Assembly (NCBI GenBank): GCA_014218235.1
Contig: JACBKR010000781.1
Coordinates: 1 to 64,000, forward strand
From: Colocasia esculenta
Lineage: Eukaryota; Streptophyta; Magnoliopsida; Alismatales; Araceae
Direction of reading: 5' to 3'
DNA length: 64,000 nt
Part shown: positions 44,972 to 57,354 of the stretch, in pieces
How the letters are laid out: each line of letters opens with the position of its first letter
Numbering within the stretch: the first letter of the stretch is position 1
Position numbers and translations under genes: made by a program
Notes under the pieces: model-generated
Told to the model about the DNA's origin: nothing
Databases searched by the model: none
Seen by the model: only the letters and a program-made list of their open reading frames with translations

Positions 44972-46750
44972 TTGAGATGACCCAAGATATATATACCTAA
45001 TAAGGATATGTATCTAGCATTGCCACCCACAAGTCCAAAGACCCAGAAGGGTAAACACACAATCTAGAGAGATATATAAGTAGTATAAGTAGCTATAATA
45101 GGAAGAAAAGCTCCACTAAAGAAAAGTACAATGTCCCAATTATAATACAAGTATAGAATTAAAATACATCATCTTAGGGGGCATATCCTGAGGTAGGACC
45201 AAAGAAGAGAAACTAGTTGGTTTAAGAAACTCCAACATGCAAAACAGTTGGGTCAAGGTCACATTGTCTCCGTAAGCTCACACCTGAAAAAGTAGGGGAT
45301 AAGTCTCATGAAGTCATGACTCAATAGGGATCCTCCAATCTCATGCTCAGCCAAACCACAATAGATATATATAATAAAGTATAGTAAAGAGCTATAGCTA
45401 GATTGGAAGAATCGTAAGTGATGCTGCTACATATAGTAGCCTAAAAGGTACTGGAAAACTCACTATGTCACAATCAACATATAAATTGCACACATAAGTA
45501 CAACATAAAACCCAATGTCATTAGAGAAGAACAACATTGTGACCCAGTCGAGTTAGCCTATGTAGGTTACATCATATTCAAGACACAAAGCTCTAGTAGG
45601 GTGACAAATGAAAGTCACCAGTCACTTAGTCAGGAACACATTTCAACTGCTGCTCCAAGCATGACTACCTCCCCAACACAGCGAGGAGAGGCAAGTGGAA
45701 ACTCCCTCAATGTAAACAACACCTATAGCTAGGCTAGGCTGTAGCCCCTCTCTTGTCTGTCTCTATGGTTTTGGGGCTCATAGAGTGAGGCGAGAGAGAA
45801 ATATGAGACTAGTTGGGTACCTGCATGCGAAGTGTCCACATCCCTAGCCACGAGTGCACTCAAGCAGACAACAACATGTTGTCCTAGGCCATTTTCTCCT
45901 ACCTAGATGAGGCACAACAAAGGGAAGTCCAAGAAGATGACACCAAACCCTTTTAATGCACAAAGCATCGGAACTAAACCCCATTAGCGCACACACGCAA
46001 GGTACACACAGTACCGAGGTACCCAACTGGTAAGTGTTGTGCTAAGACAATAGCACAGATAGTCGGTAACTCATGAAACATAGAAAGCCACAAGAAGCCA
46101 AGTCTAGGCACACAACCTTGGAACATAGTAACCATAGAGATTACTAATACCACAAACACACATCCCTAACACAAACGCATCTCTAATGTACTAACACCAC
46201 AAGAACAACTATGTCCTTTCCTTAGCAACCCATTATAGAGATGCATCGCATGCTCAAATACAAGACTGTGCATCACTGGCTAATTCCTCGAACCACGAGC
46301 CAAGTATAACACACTCAAACTTACATTAGGAACAACTTTGCCAAACATTGGGGACACAATTACACAATGATTCACCATCAACATTGGCTCACAAACTGAA
46401 GCACATCATACCTAGTCAAATATACTCGAAGTAAGATAGAGAGTTCAACTCCCCATGATTGGAACCTATAATTATGAAGAAACTCGACCGGCACTCAAGA
46501 CACACTCATAGGGCCTCAATAGATCACTGCCCAAAAGGCGGTCATAACAATTGATGCATTTAAAGATGCAGTCACAAGGGTGACCACGATTCAAAAGCTA
46601 GATGTGTTGATCATATCTATCACATTTGGAGATGCAACAGTCACCTTGATCAAAATACTCAATCCTAATGCACTATATAACTTTTTCGTGTTAACACTTG
46701 CTTAACATGTCAAGTTCCAACACTGCATTTATAGACATGGTGACTATAAT
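44972..46750 (-). repeat. Decayed long LTR of the gypsy-like group
   Basis: The left end aligns with the LARD LTR start: GATGACCCAAGATATATATACCTAATAAGG against GTGACGGACCGGGGTATTTATGCCCAATAAGG. Further in, GGGGCATATCCTGAGG (45180) corresponds to the shared CATACCCCGAGG motif and TGACTCAATAGGGA to TGGCTCAGTAGGGG. Around 46560 a GTCAC...GTGAC dyad occurs. Right end not defined. Confidence 0.6.
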
Positions 46751-46789
46751 AGTCATGTTAAGGCATAGCTTTGGTTTTTTACCATAAAT

Positions 46790-46960
46790 GTCAAGGTGCT
46801 CGCCTAAGCGGTGCCCAGGCGGGAAGGCGCCCAACTGAGGGCTAGGTGAAGGTTCGCCTTATAAGAACCCAAAAGGCATCCTAAGGTAGTGCCTAGGTAG
46901 GTTAGGTGAGCGCCTTGGCCCTCCTAGGCTCCTTGGGAGGCCTTGGTCCTATGAGGCATG
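46790..46960. repeat. GCCTAGGCG-type repeat block
   Basis: Repeated words GCCTAAGCG, GCCCAGGCG, GCGCCC, GCCTAGGTAGG and GCGCCTTGGCC. A second block of the same kind lies at 54440-54540. Origin unknown. Confidence 0.6.
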
Positions 46961-47395
46961 CTTTTTTTTACATTTTATTTATATGTACTTAAGATATTAT
47001 AAAGGAAGTACCCCACATTTGAATTCAATAAAAATATCAAAAAAATTATATCTCTTACTAATAAAAAGTAAACTCTGCAATCTAAGAAGAAAATCATGAT
47101 TTTGGTTGCTCGATCAAAATGTTGACTTTTTAATCCTTCATAATTTGGCCTAACTAAAAATTTTATATTTCAAATAGCCCTATGAAACACTAAAAATTCA
47201 AAGTCCGATAAAAAAAAATCAAATGTGTATATAACTTCTTCAAGGGGCTCACTCTTCTACTGATAGCATCTAAGTCCTTGCCAATAGAAGAGTGACTCCC
47301 TTGGAGAAGTCACATGCATATTTGACTTTTTTCACCAACTTTAGATTTTTAGTACTCCATTGGATTTATTTGAATTATGTCCTTTTTAGTGTTCC

Positions 47396-48418
47396 TGTAA
47401 CGCCCCGACGCAGAATATCGGAGCGGAATTACAGTTATTAAATAGTATAGAGCGAAATAAATGACAAACCATTGCTCAATTGGAATAATATCAAATAACC
47501 TCCAATTTCATTAATATTCCATCAAACACCATGACCTAACTATTACATCAACTTATCAGAGCCATAATTAGGGCCCAGAGTACTTTATTCAAATCCAACT
47601 ATTACATAATGACTAACTGACTCATAACTATACTAACTAACTACTAAAGCAAATGGATGCTGAATCTGGTCACTCTTGAACGTCGTCCTCGTACCCATCC
47701 TCGTGAGTGTGGTCACCATCCGACTCACTTGAACACATGAATAAAATACGTAGGATGAGCGAAATACACCCAGTAGGACTTAATATCTCATGAGAACAAT
47801 CATGCTTAAAATAATTAATGTCTTAAATGGCAGGTAACAAAAGAGTATAGTCATGTAGAGCAGTAACGATAGCAAGAGAGCAATAGCACTGGTATAGCAC
47901 AACGATAACGATAATAGAATGGCGATGTAACGATAATTGCACTTGTATAACACTTGAATAGATAGCACTTTGATTGTCAACGGTTAATTGTTATAGTATT
48001 AAATGGCACTGGATGCATGCCGTACACATCCTGATCATGTTACCCTTGCAAGGAAATAGCACTCTTCGGGAGCTCTCCCCTGGACCAGACCGGGCCCTAT
48101 TGCACTGGCATATAGTACTTGTTTGTTATTCTTGACAATCAATTGTATGGCCAAATAGAGCACCAAGAAGAGATGAGAGTAATAGACAAAATAGATGAGA
48201 GTACAGAGTGAAAGTGAACAGATGAGAGTAACGAGATAGTAGATGAGATAGGGGTATAATCATAAAACATCGTTAAACCATGATAGTAACAGTTGCATAA
48301 CACCAGGTCGCGTACCAGCAGTCTGGTAGAAGTCACATCCCCCACTAGTCGTGCTATGAACACAGACTAAATGGTTCGGCATGAACACAAGGTAAGAAGG
48401 AAACACTAAGGCCGTTTC
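47396..48418. repeat. LTR-like fragment starting TGTAACGCCCCGACG
   Basis: The start TGTAACGCCCC is typical of gypsy LTR ends. A line of short repeats follows: ACGATA words (47865-47945) and GATGAGAGTA words (48170-48250). It is cut at 48418 by a solo LTR. Its other end was not found. Confidence 0.45.
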
Positions 48419-50641
48419 TGTGACAGAACACCTCGTCCAAGTCCGTTAAACCAATAACGTACTTGATCCGAGTCCGTTTCCCGCGAACGGGCCAAAGCCT
48501 CGCTAGGGATATCACATCTCAGTCCGTGTAAACACAAAGGAACACACCATTTCATATATATATTTCACAAGTTTACATAGCCATATTTCCACAAAACTGA
48601 AAGAAAGTACAAGAGCCTAAGGCATACCCCGAGGTACAACTGAAGGAAGTAAACAAACTAGCTACACTACACTGCTGGAGCTGCTGACCCTGCACCGCTA
48701 CGACGCAGCTCCGAACTGGACGATGGTCGAGAAACGTCCTCCTCGCCCTCACCTGTGGGGGTAGGGGTGAGCCTCGCTAGTCACTGGCTCAGTAGGGAAC
48801 TCTCCCAACACCGAGCAAACCAAAAACACAAGTACGAAGGCGGTAAACTATACTAGCAGTTTATAGAACAGCTAAGCAGGATATTAAAGCTGTAAATATA
48901 CTCACCGTCTGCCGACTATGTAAAGGAACTTTAATAAATAAACGGCAAAACCAAATAGGTATACGAGCTAAAGTAGAGTCCGCCACACTCGAGCCACGTG
49001 AACTGGTTCGTGACACCAGTGACTGACTCGGACAACACACACAGGTCTACCTCTCAGTCTCGCAGCCACGGACGAAAGGTCCAGCTGCCGTTCCACGTGA
49101 AAAGGTCAAGAAACTGTGGAGACCAACTAAACACCACCACCTGCGGACCACACGGTCGCAGGCCCATGCCTGGCACCTCTAGAGACCCTGGCCTGGGCTC
49201 ACTAGAGTGAGGCACTGGAGAAGGACTAGCTGGGGACCAGTGTCGACTACTGGTGTCCGTACCCCCAACTACGAGCGTGCTACAAGTGACCAAAAGACAA
49301 GTACAGCAGTCATTGTCCCACTGTCGTCTTTCCCTCAGCCGGACGTACAACTCAAGTAAAGGAGTGAGGGTGTCCAGGTCAGACGACACAGACCTCGACG
49401 GTACAACACAAGTATTGGGACAAAGCCTGAGCTAGCAGCCTGAACAGCCTGACTCACAGAGAACCTGGGGCACCCAACTGGAGAGGTAACCACGGTAGGC
49501 GTCGCACTACTCGCCACGTATACAAAACCACATGCACGTCACACAAACCACGTGAAGACTCACGTAAACCTCATGCACTAATAGTCCACTACACGTGAAC
49601 ACCACATAAACACATAAAGAACCAGCTAACTGTGTACCCAGTACGCCAGTCTCAGAAACAACATGCACTACGTGCATCACAGGCGCTAACACACCGCTCA
49701 TTATCTTTAAATATTCAATATAGCAACATTTAAATAAAATCATGTTGGCGGCAACATTGTCTGCCGTCTATGAGATATAAACGGCAAGGTATCTGGCCGT
49801 CAATCTCCAGCTGAAGAACCTGGCGTCAATCGATATTGACGCCAAGATCCTCGGCTATTAGCTTCACAGAAACCCTAGGCCGATTTCTCAAGTATTCTCG
49901 GCCCTAAAATCACAGAAAAACACAAGGAAACACTTCTTCTAACATGCATGCACCTTAATCAAATTGAAACAACATGTTTCAGTCGTTAAATTGCTCAAAC
50001 CACCCATTAACCCCACATGGAGTACCATTACCTAAAAACATAATTAACATTCATATTCATGCGTTCTAGATGCATTATCACAACCTGAAGGAACTAAAGG
50101 GATCATTCCCTACCTCAAGATGCACTTAAATCTCCTAAATCCTCCTGATTCGCACCAAACCCTTCGCGAGCTCCTACGGAGATTACACCTCGCTCCGGCG
50201 TTTCCTTGGCCGATTCGTCACCACCTCATGTTCCACGATCCCCCAACTAGCCTTCTGCAACTATTGGAAGTAGTAGAGGAGCAAAGGCGTGAAAGTAGGG
50301 AGAGGGAGAGGGAGAATCCTAGTGGAAAAGCTGCCCTCGGGTAGACCTATATTCTGCAGGTCGCACAGGTTGGCGTCAACATGACTGCCGCCAATTAAAC
50401 CGCCAAGTTTAGACGTCCATATCTCCTATCGCCAAGTTCATAGAGTAAACGTCACATACATGGACTCCAACCCAAGTCAACGACCACCCTTGGCCGTCAA
50501 CCTCTAATCAACTACAGCAGGTCCTATCTTGTTTCAGGACCAAACCTGCACGCACATGTCCAAACCACACTGGCCTCACGATGGCCACCACAACCATTAC
50601 ACACATGATCCATAAAGATCCGAAAAACACGCGACGTTACA
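48419..50641 (-). mobile_element. Solo LTR of the long-LTR family, subfamily A
   Basis: 2223 bp with plus-strand ends TGTGACAGAACACC and GCGACGTTACA. Closely similar to the LTR starting at 62866 and more distantly to the LARD LTRs. It carries GGCATACCCCGAGG (48619) and a 9-bp-arm hairpin GGCGTCAAT/ATTGACGCC (about 49823-49844). Flanks GTTTC and GTTCG are only a weak target repeat. No internal region is attached. Confidence 0.75.
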
Positions 50642-52120
50642 GTTCGATCATGCTGATCCTAAGGGTGTAACGGGTTTTAGGGTACACCAAACTGTCAGCT
50701 AAGGACATACGCCAAAGCCAAGAAGACTTACGGAGGCCTTGACAAGGATTCCTGGCCAGTCAGGAGTCTCCCGGTGGAGAGGTGGTCCATGCCAAGAGAG
50801 TGTGTAGATAACTAGGATCCGTCATGCCTCGAGTGCTCGAAGGCCGAGGGAAACGGTAACGGTGTATAAACGTGCGAGTAAAACGAAGACAAGTGTAATT
50901 ATTTAAATAGAAATTTTAGTAATTTATTTCGCTAAATTACCAGATACATTATTGAGTAAGTTAATAAGGTCTCATGGCATACATTTATGTTTAGTGTGTG
51001 CAAGTGTAGATGAATTATGAGAACATGTATGGTTGTGCACATAACTTTTACATTAATTAAATTCATGTAATATTGCCCATTATTAATTAACAAATCAAAA
51101 TTTAGGCATGACATTGTTTATTTAAAACTAAACATGGTTGAATTGACATAATTAGAAGGGGTATAAGTGCAAATTCAAGTTCTAGCCACGACTTTGAGGT
51201 CGCGATGCACAGGGCTATCGCGTTAAGCTTGTCGCGATGCCCAAGGCTGGGGAGTTCAAGTTGCGACGCTAGGGGCTGGCACGTTCAAGTCGTAACACTA
51301 GACTCGGTCGCATTCTGCTGAACCGGCCGCTGGGGTGAACCGGGGGCAGGTCGCGACATGTCGACCCGTCACGTTCAGAACGTGAAGGACCCCCTTGTTG
51401 CGACCCCCTCTGAGATCACGACGGGTCGGGCCATCGCAACACCAGAAGGTGGCTCGAGCCCAGAAAAGAGCTTTTACCCCTTTTCCAGGTGGGTTCCATC
51501 CCTCCCAGCTCACTTCAAAAATCGATATATAATCACAAAAAGCTTCAAAATTCATGAAATCAATTTTTAACGAAACTAGACATATGGATCTATCACTGGG
51601 CATGATTAATTAGAAAACAGATTTGTGTAAGGCATGCTTTAGATAGGTTAAATTTCGTTAACCTAGAACATGCACAAGTATAGAAAATGATTTAATTCGC
51701 ATAGCATGCTCAATGGAATTTGGGAAAAGTGGGCTCATTAGAACTCTAGCTTCAAGCAATATTTATGGTATTTAATTCAAGATATGAGGACAAGTCAATT
51801 CAGAGATGTAAGGATATCATGGAGGTTCGGGCACAACATGTCAACAGAAGTTTGAACATTTAATTCGCCCTCTGTATAAACGAAAAAGGATGAAATCATG
51901 GGGCATTCGAAAGAGAGGTGCATGGTCTACCTAGGTTTAAATTTTATGAATTTAGCTTGAGATATTACCTACCTTTCTTGTTGTAATGAAACATAGGGTT
52001 GATGACGAAAAGAGAAGAAGAAATCTCCCCTTGTTGTAGCCTCCTCCTCCTTGCACCTTCGTTCCCAGCCCTTCTCCTCGTCCTCCTGAGCTCCAGCCAC
52101 GTTCAATGGGGTTGATAGTG
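50642..52120. repeat. LTR-derived sequence with GTCGCGAC dyad block
   Basis: 50642-50890 looks like the continuation of an interrupted LTR. At 51185-51450 there are many GTCGCGA, TTGCGAC and CACGTTC/GAACGTG words, followed by AAAAGAGCTTTTACCCC (51462), comparable in order to the solo LTR at 10.4 kb. Boundaries not resolved and no coding capacity. Confidence 0.4.
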
Positions 52121-52379
52121 TAGACATGCAAATTTGGCTCCACCGCAGGCAAATTTCATATTGCGCCATAATGCCACAAATGGACTTCTTTTTGCCTTGC
52201 AAGAGAGTTTTCCCAATATTTTTTTCTCACCCATTCTTTCTCAGTGCTTCCCCTTCGTTTCAAATGTGGTTCAGTCGCGGATCGACCTGCGCGGTCAGGT
52301 CGCGGGGGTCCGGGGGCAGCGCCCCGGCGGGGGTCTCCGGGGGCAGTGCCCGAAAGCTAAATTTGGTTCGCAAAAGGCA

Positions 52380-53560
52380 TATGGACAACTTCATTGATTC
52401 GCGTCCACTACATTGGACGCCTTTTAGGAAGACCATATCGCGTCTTGCCGCCCCGATGCGTTTCAAATCAAGATGCGTCGACCTGAGCCACCGCGATTAG
52501 GTGAGACCTCGAAAGTCATCGCACTCAAGTGCCTGCCCCTCGGAACCACACAAAATCTCTGAATCGCGTCCTGCCGCCCAGACACGATTAGGTCGTAGGC
52601 CTGACACGCCAGACCTCGGAAAGTCATCCACGTGCCTAAATCGTAATCACAACGAGGTAGGCCAGCGCGTTTCAAAAACGCGGCGGCCATCCCTGACGTG
52701 ATTCTAAAAGTGGTCATCATTGCCAATGTCAAATCAAGTTGACTTCTGAATCGTGACATACCGCCCAGACGCTATTTAAATCAAGTCGTGGTGCCCATCC
52801 CTGACGCTATTCTAATCGCGGCCTGCTACCCGGACGCATTTCAGCCTTAATTCGCGTTTGCGTAATGGACGCGATTTGAATCTGTTGCCTATAAATTGGA
52901 CCCGAGGGTCATTTGTTCAGAAGGGTTCCAGAAGTGGCGAAGCCCTGCCGGATCGACGCCTCGACTCTGAGCCATTCCTCACTGAGTCATCCTTTTTCCC
53001 CGGAGTCCGGCGCCGTCGTCTCCTTCCATTCCACGCGCGAGGCGGGGAGCATCTTCCTCCACATCCTCCCTTCAACCGGCAACGGCCCGTCACACCGACC
53101 AACTATCGGGGAATCACCCCCCTCCCCTTACTTCTATTTTGTTCTTATTACCTACTCCGGCTCCCACGTGGCCCATCCACTTCTCTTTTTACACCACACA
53201 TGCATGCATACACACACACCCACACCTTTTTTAGGGGTTTAAAAGCCACCACACACGGTGAGTTCTTCCCCATTTCTCCATTTTATTCATTTTTATTTAG
53301 AATTGTATACTACACGCATGGCTAATCCTCTTGTCTTTTCTTTGTTTTTTCTTTTTTTTAGGGTAATCAAACAGAAAACGCCCTCTACGCGGACGGCCGT
53401 ATTCGTAGAGGAAGAGAGGACCCACATCATCCCCCGCGCAATCTCCTTGCTAAAAGGGTACACATCGCGATCACTCTTCCATCCCGCACCTCTCGCCGTG
53501 CGTCTCCATTCGGCACCATCGCGTGCCTGGTGATCACATTTATTTTATTTTATTTTTCAC
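52380..53560 (+). repeat. Unclassified repeat, right (plus) copy, with dyad array and TATA box
   Basis: GATTCGCGTCCACTACATTG-GACGCC at 52397 aligns with the start of the left copy's array. About eight 30-40 bp dyads of the form AATCGCGTC...GACGCGATT run to 52875. A TATA box (CCTATAAATTGG) lies at 52890-52896, then GTGGCGAAGCCCTGCCGG at 52934, where the left copy has ATG. A GTGAGT donor-like site (53259) and TTTTTTAG acceptor-like site (about 53360) bracket an intron-like stretch before a second conserved block (53390-53535). Confidence 0.6.
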
Positions 53561-55250
53561 TCCATATCCACACACCACATTTCATTTCCTCCTACACCTA
53601 TTTTCCTTTATTTTTATCCCCCATTTGTGGATCGTTCTTTGTACCCCTAAACTGGGAGCGAAAAACACGTCTACTGATAGGGCCGAATTAGGGTATTTAA
53701 GCTTGCTATAGAGTCATTTCTTCTTAAGACTCCTCCTTTCCCCAAACTCCGAATTTCCCATATTTATCTCCCTTTTCTTGCCTTTATCTACCTAAAGGAT
53801 TAGGAAGAGATCAAATTCCCTGGGAAAGAGTTAGGGTAAGTATATGACTCTTTTTAGGATAGATATGGGCTATTTAATAATTATTAAACCATTTACTAAT
53901 TACTACTTATTTTTATTCCGAAATTTAGCTTAATTACTTCCCATCCATGATGGGATTCTCACAATTATGCCCATTTATTTTGTATTTGAGCCATTTACAC
54001 AACCCATTATGATTTAACTTAATGGGCTTGATTAATTTCCTTTTTATTTCACGTATTCCTCATTTATTCAAATCAATCTATTTATCTTATTTATAAAAAT
54101 ATATTTTATTTGGATTTAAAAATCAAGGTTGCTTCAGTTCCCGCAAGTCGATCCTCTTCTGTATACTCGCACATTAGAGAATTCAAGACCTTAAACTCCA
54201 TATTCCAACATTGTTCATTAGATTGTGAATATTGTCACAATCATTAAATGTTAAAAAATCCTACTTATTCAAGAACCATCTTAATTTATTGTGGTTTTAA
54301 TATTTTTAATGAATATTATTTTCTAATTTTAATTATAATGTCATATTAACATCTTTATTACATAATTATATTTTGATTATTCATACATTATATATTTTCA
54401 GATACTTAAATTCCCTATAGGGGGGAGATATCACGTTGGGAACCACCTTGAAGGCCTAAGCGCCGCCTAGGGGATGCCTAAGCGCTTAGGCACTCAAAAG
54501 ACCCCGAGAATGCTTTGGGGTGCCTTGGTGCCTTGACATCTATGTCTTTCATAGAAACAGTTCGAGTTGGCCCTCTCGGCCTAGAAATTTCCCAACAGGG
54601 ATAAACCATGGAGAGGAAGAAGACAAAAATGTTCCTTTGATCGCAGACAATACAAAACTTGCATCAATCATGATCTAAGACAACAAAATGCCAAGAACCA
54701 CCTCACACCTCCTTTGCATACTGCTCCCTCCTCAAAAGGCTGTAAACCACATAGCCTTTTGCTTAATCATGGAAATCTAGCAAGAATCTAGTAAAAGAAC
54801 CATGATTAGAATGAGGAGGGCCCGTTGGGGCCTTCACCACCTCCTTATAATCTCCACCTTACATTATTTCCACCAACTTGATGTCGAGTGCCACACCAAT
54901 GCCATTTTTCTTGCCTCCGCTGTCGATTGTCGGAGGAGTGGAAAGGAGTGGAAGAGGAAGAAGGGGGAGCTCTAGGGGCATAGGTGAGAGCTAGGTGAGA
55001 GATTGGAGATAAAAGAATGAGGGGGAGAGAAAGGGTCGTTGGGGAAAATATGTAGTGTATGGTGCCTTTCGGATCCTAGTTATTGGATCTAGCTAATGAC
55101 ATAATCTATATCATGGCTAGTATAATGGTCTCTAACGAGTTTGGGGCAGTTAGAGAGTTGTTTGGGCCGTAAATATAGTTTTCCGGATGCTTAACAGAAG
55201 TTGTCAAAAATTTGGAACTTGGAATTCGTAAGGCAAGAGGTGGGGAGGAG
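53561..55250. other. Intergenic DNA
   Basis: AT-rich at 53830-54420; a GCCTAAGCGCC-type repeat block at 54440-54540; no recognised gene at 54600-55070. Nothing else can be supported. Confidence 0.35.
54440..54540. repeat. GCCTAGGCG-type repeat block, second copy
   Basis: Words GGCCTAAGCGCCGCCTAGG, GCCTAAGCGCTTAGGC and GGTGCCTTGGTGCCTTG, the same type as 46790-46960. Confidence 0.6.
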
Positions 55251-55415
55251 GGGGGGTATGTCACCTTCACAAAGCAACTGTGTAGGCAGTCATATTCATA
55301 TTGATGAGACGATTGTGAGGGTTGTCACATTTTCAATGCAACAGTCGATGTCATTGTGTTCGTATTGTCAGTTGTAAGGCAGTTCAAGAAGCGATATGTC
55401 TTACTCTGTTTCACA

Positions 55416-55481
55416 CTCTCTGGGCGACCAGAGAGGAATGTCCTCGCGGGGGAAGTTTCGTCTCTCTGGGCGACCAGAGAG
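55416..55481 (+). promoter_or_regulatory. Twin identical hairpins in the LINE 5' UTR
   Basis: Arms CTCTCTGG and CCAGAGAG around loop GCGA at 55416-55435, repeated exactly at 55462-55481; both are followed by GAAT. About 25 bases from the element's 5' end. Confidence 0.8.
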
Positions 55482-56059
55482 GAATAGTTCTTTCATCTCC
55501 TAGCTCCTCCTATTGGAGAGTCACTCTTGGTGTTTGTTCACGGTTGTTCGTGTGGTTGTCTTGATTGCTCTTAGCGGTTGGCCTACGTACATTTGCTCCT
55601 TTACTCGGGTAGTTCCCTAAAGAATGGTGCTTTTCCAACAACTAGCAACATTTTAACGTGACTATCCCAGGTATTATTGCTTGCTCTTTGTCGATTTTCC
55701 TCACTTGCCTACCTTTTGGCTGTGGTGTAGAGTTGGCTTTCCCATGCCGTTCAATTCAAGTCTTCTATTGTGTTCTTGTCCAACTTTCCCCCTCTTTCAC
55801 CATCCACCTATATCTCGAAGCCCCAGTCCTAAAGCTGCTTTCCCACCTTCTGTTCGACTGCTCCTTCTTATCGGTCTGTCCCTCCCCAATGGCAATGGAG
55901 CCTGATATGGCTGAAGAAGTCCTTCTAGCTAGACCCACAAGAAGAGATGATCTTGGAAAACTTCAAGCTCATGATGACTGAAGATCGCGAGGAGCAGATC
56001 ACTTGCTTAGAAGAGAAAGACTCAGATGGCCAAAGTTCTAGAGAAATAGCCTCGTGATC

Positions 56060-57340
56060 AGGGTCCTAACTGACAAAGAGGTCAGACCGACTGGCCTTAA
56101 GGATTGGATCTCCCGCCTCTGGGAATCCGAAGGTACTTGAAGTTTCTGAAACTATCTGGAGGATCGTTACCTGGTGCGCTTTAGTGAGGAGGCAGATGTA
56201 GAGAAGATAGTCGGAGAACTCCATGGACATACAATGATGACATGGTGCTGATCGAAAGAGCAAGGCCAAACTTGCCTCCCCCAGGATTACAAAGTTCAGC
56301 TTGCAGAAATGTGGGTCAGGATTTATAATCTCCCAATTGAATTCCTAACTGAGGCAGCTGTGATGAAGTTGGCAACTCAAGTTGGAACTCCACTGAAGCC
56401 CCAACGGATATCATTGATAGATGGAGTGAATCTACAAGGATTAAAAGTAGCATTTGACACTACAATTCCTTTGAAAACCTCTGTAAAGGCTATGCTCCCA
56501 GATCAATCAAAGCACAATTCCCCGTTTGTGTGAAAGAATACCCAGATATTGCACTTCTTGTGGTCTCTTAGGCCATGAGGTTGATAATTGGTCCAAACTA
56601 GTCAAGATTAAAAGCTACATTAGTGACTCTACATCCCCGGCACTAAAGAGTAAAAGGAGAAAGCTATTCAATTCTAGTTTGAGAGCTGGGGTCGATTACG
56701 TGCAGGGGTGTCTAAAGTCAACTCAGTAGCGATTAAAGCTTGATTACCCTTCTGAAAGCCTAATGCAAAGGATCCCCAGAACCAGCAAAATCCTACAGCC
56801 ACGCAAAGTCGGTCACTGGGGATGGACATCGGCATGGTGTTGCTACGGTCAGTTGATGGCCCACTCTGTTCAAGCTGACTGCCCCCTACCTCCACACATC
56901 CCCTCCTTCCCTTCACTACCCTGAACCTGGAAATCAGCAACCCCCCACCAGCTCTGCACCCCAGTATGCCTGCCCTCACACCTACCCATAGATAGCCTTT
57001 CAAAAGGAAATCTCCAGGTCAGTACCCAATCCCTCCACATCTTACCAACCAGTACAGGCCATAGACCTCTTCTACCTCCTGGTCCTATTCCAAATTCTGA
57101 CACTCAGATCTATGCTAAGAAGGATCCAACCAAAAGGAAACTTACGTGGGAAGAACCCGCTTTTATGGAGGCCATTTCTCCCACTCATGTTTCAGCTACA
57201 GTCACATCTTTTCCCAACTCCCAATCGACCAGAATTAAAGAAGCTGCTAGGAAATCTAAATCACCCAAACTAAGCCCGTCGTCTAGCCCTTCCCATACCC
57301 CCAAAATCCAAATGAGGTGGTGGCAGCCGGCCTTGACCGG
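56060..57340 (+). pseudogene. L1 ORF1 remnant (DUF4283 + degenerate zinc knuckle)
   Basis: The frame changes several times. About 56165-56260 reads VRFSEEADVEKIVGELHGH-like and 56309-56530 reads MWVRIYNLPIEFLTEAAVMK, both DUF4283. 56526-56620 gives RYCTSCGLLGHEVDNW, a CCHC knuckle whose last Cys is replaced by Trp. A Pro/Ser-rich tail runs to about 57300. It diverges strongly from the ORF1-only LINE at 8.7-13.4 kb. Confidence 0.75.
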
Positions 57341-57354
57341 GCCCAACTCCCCAA

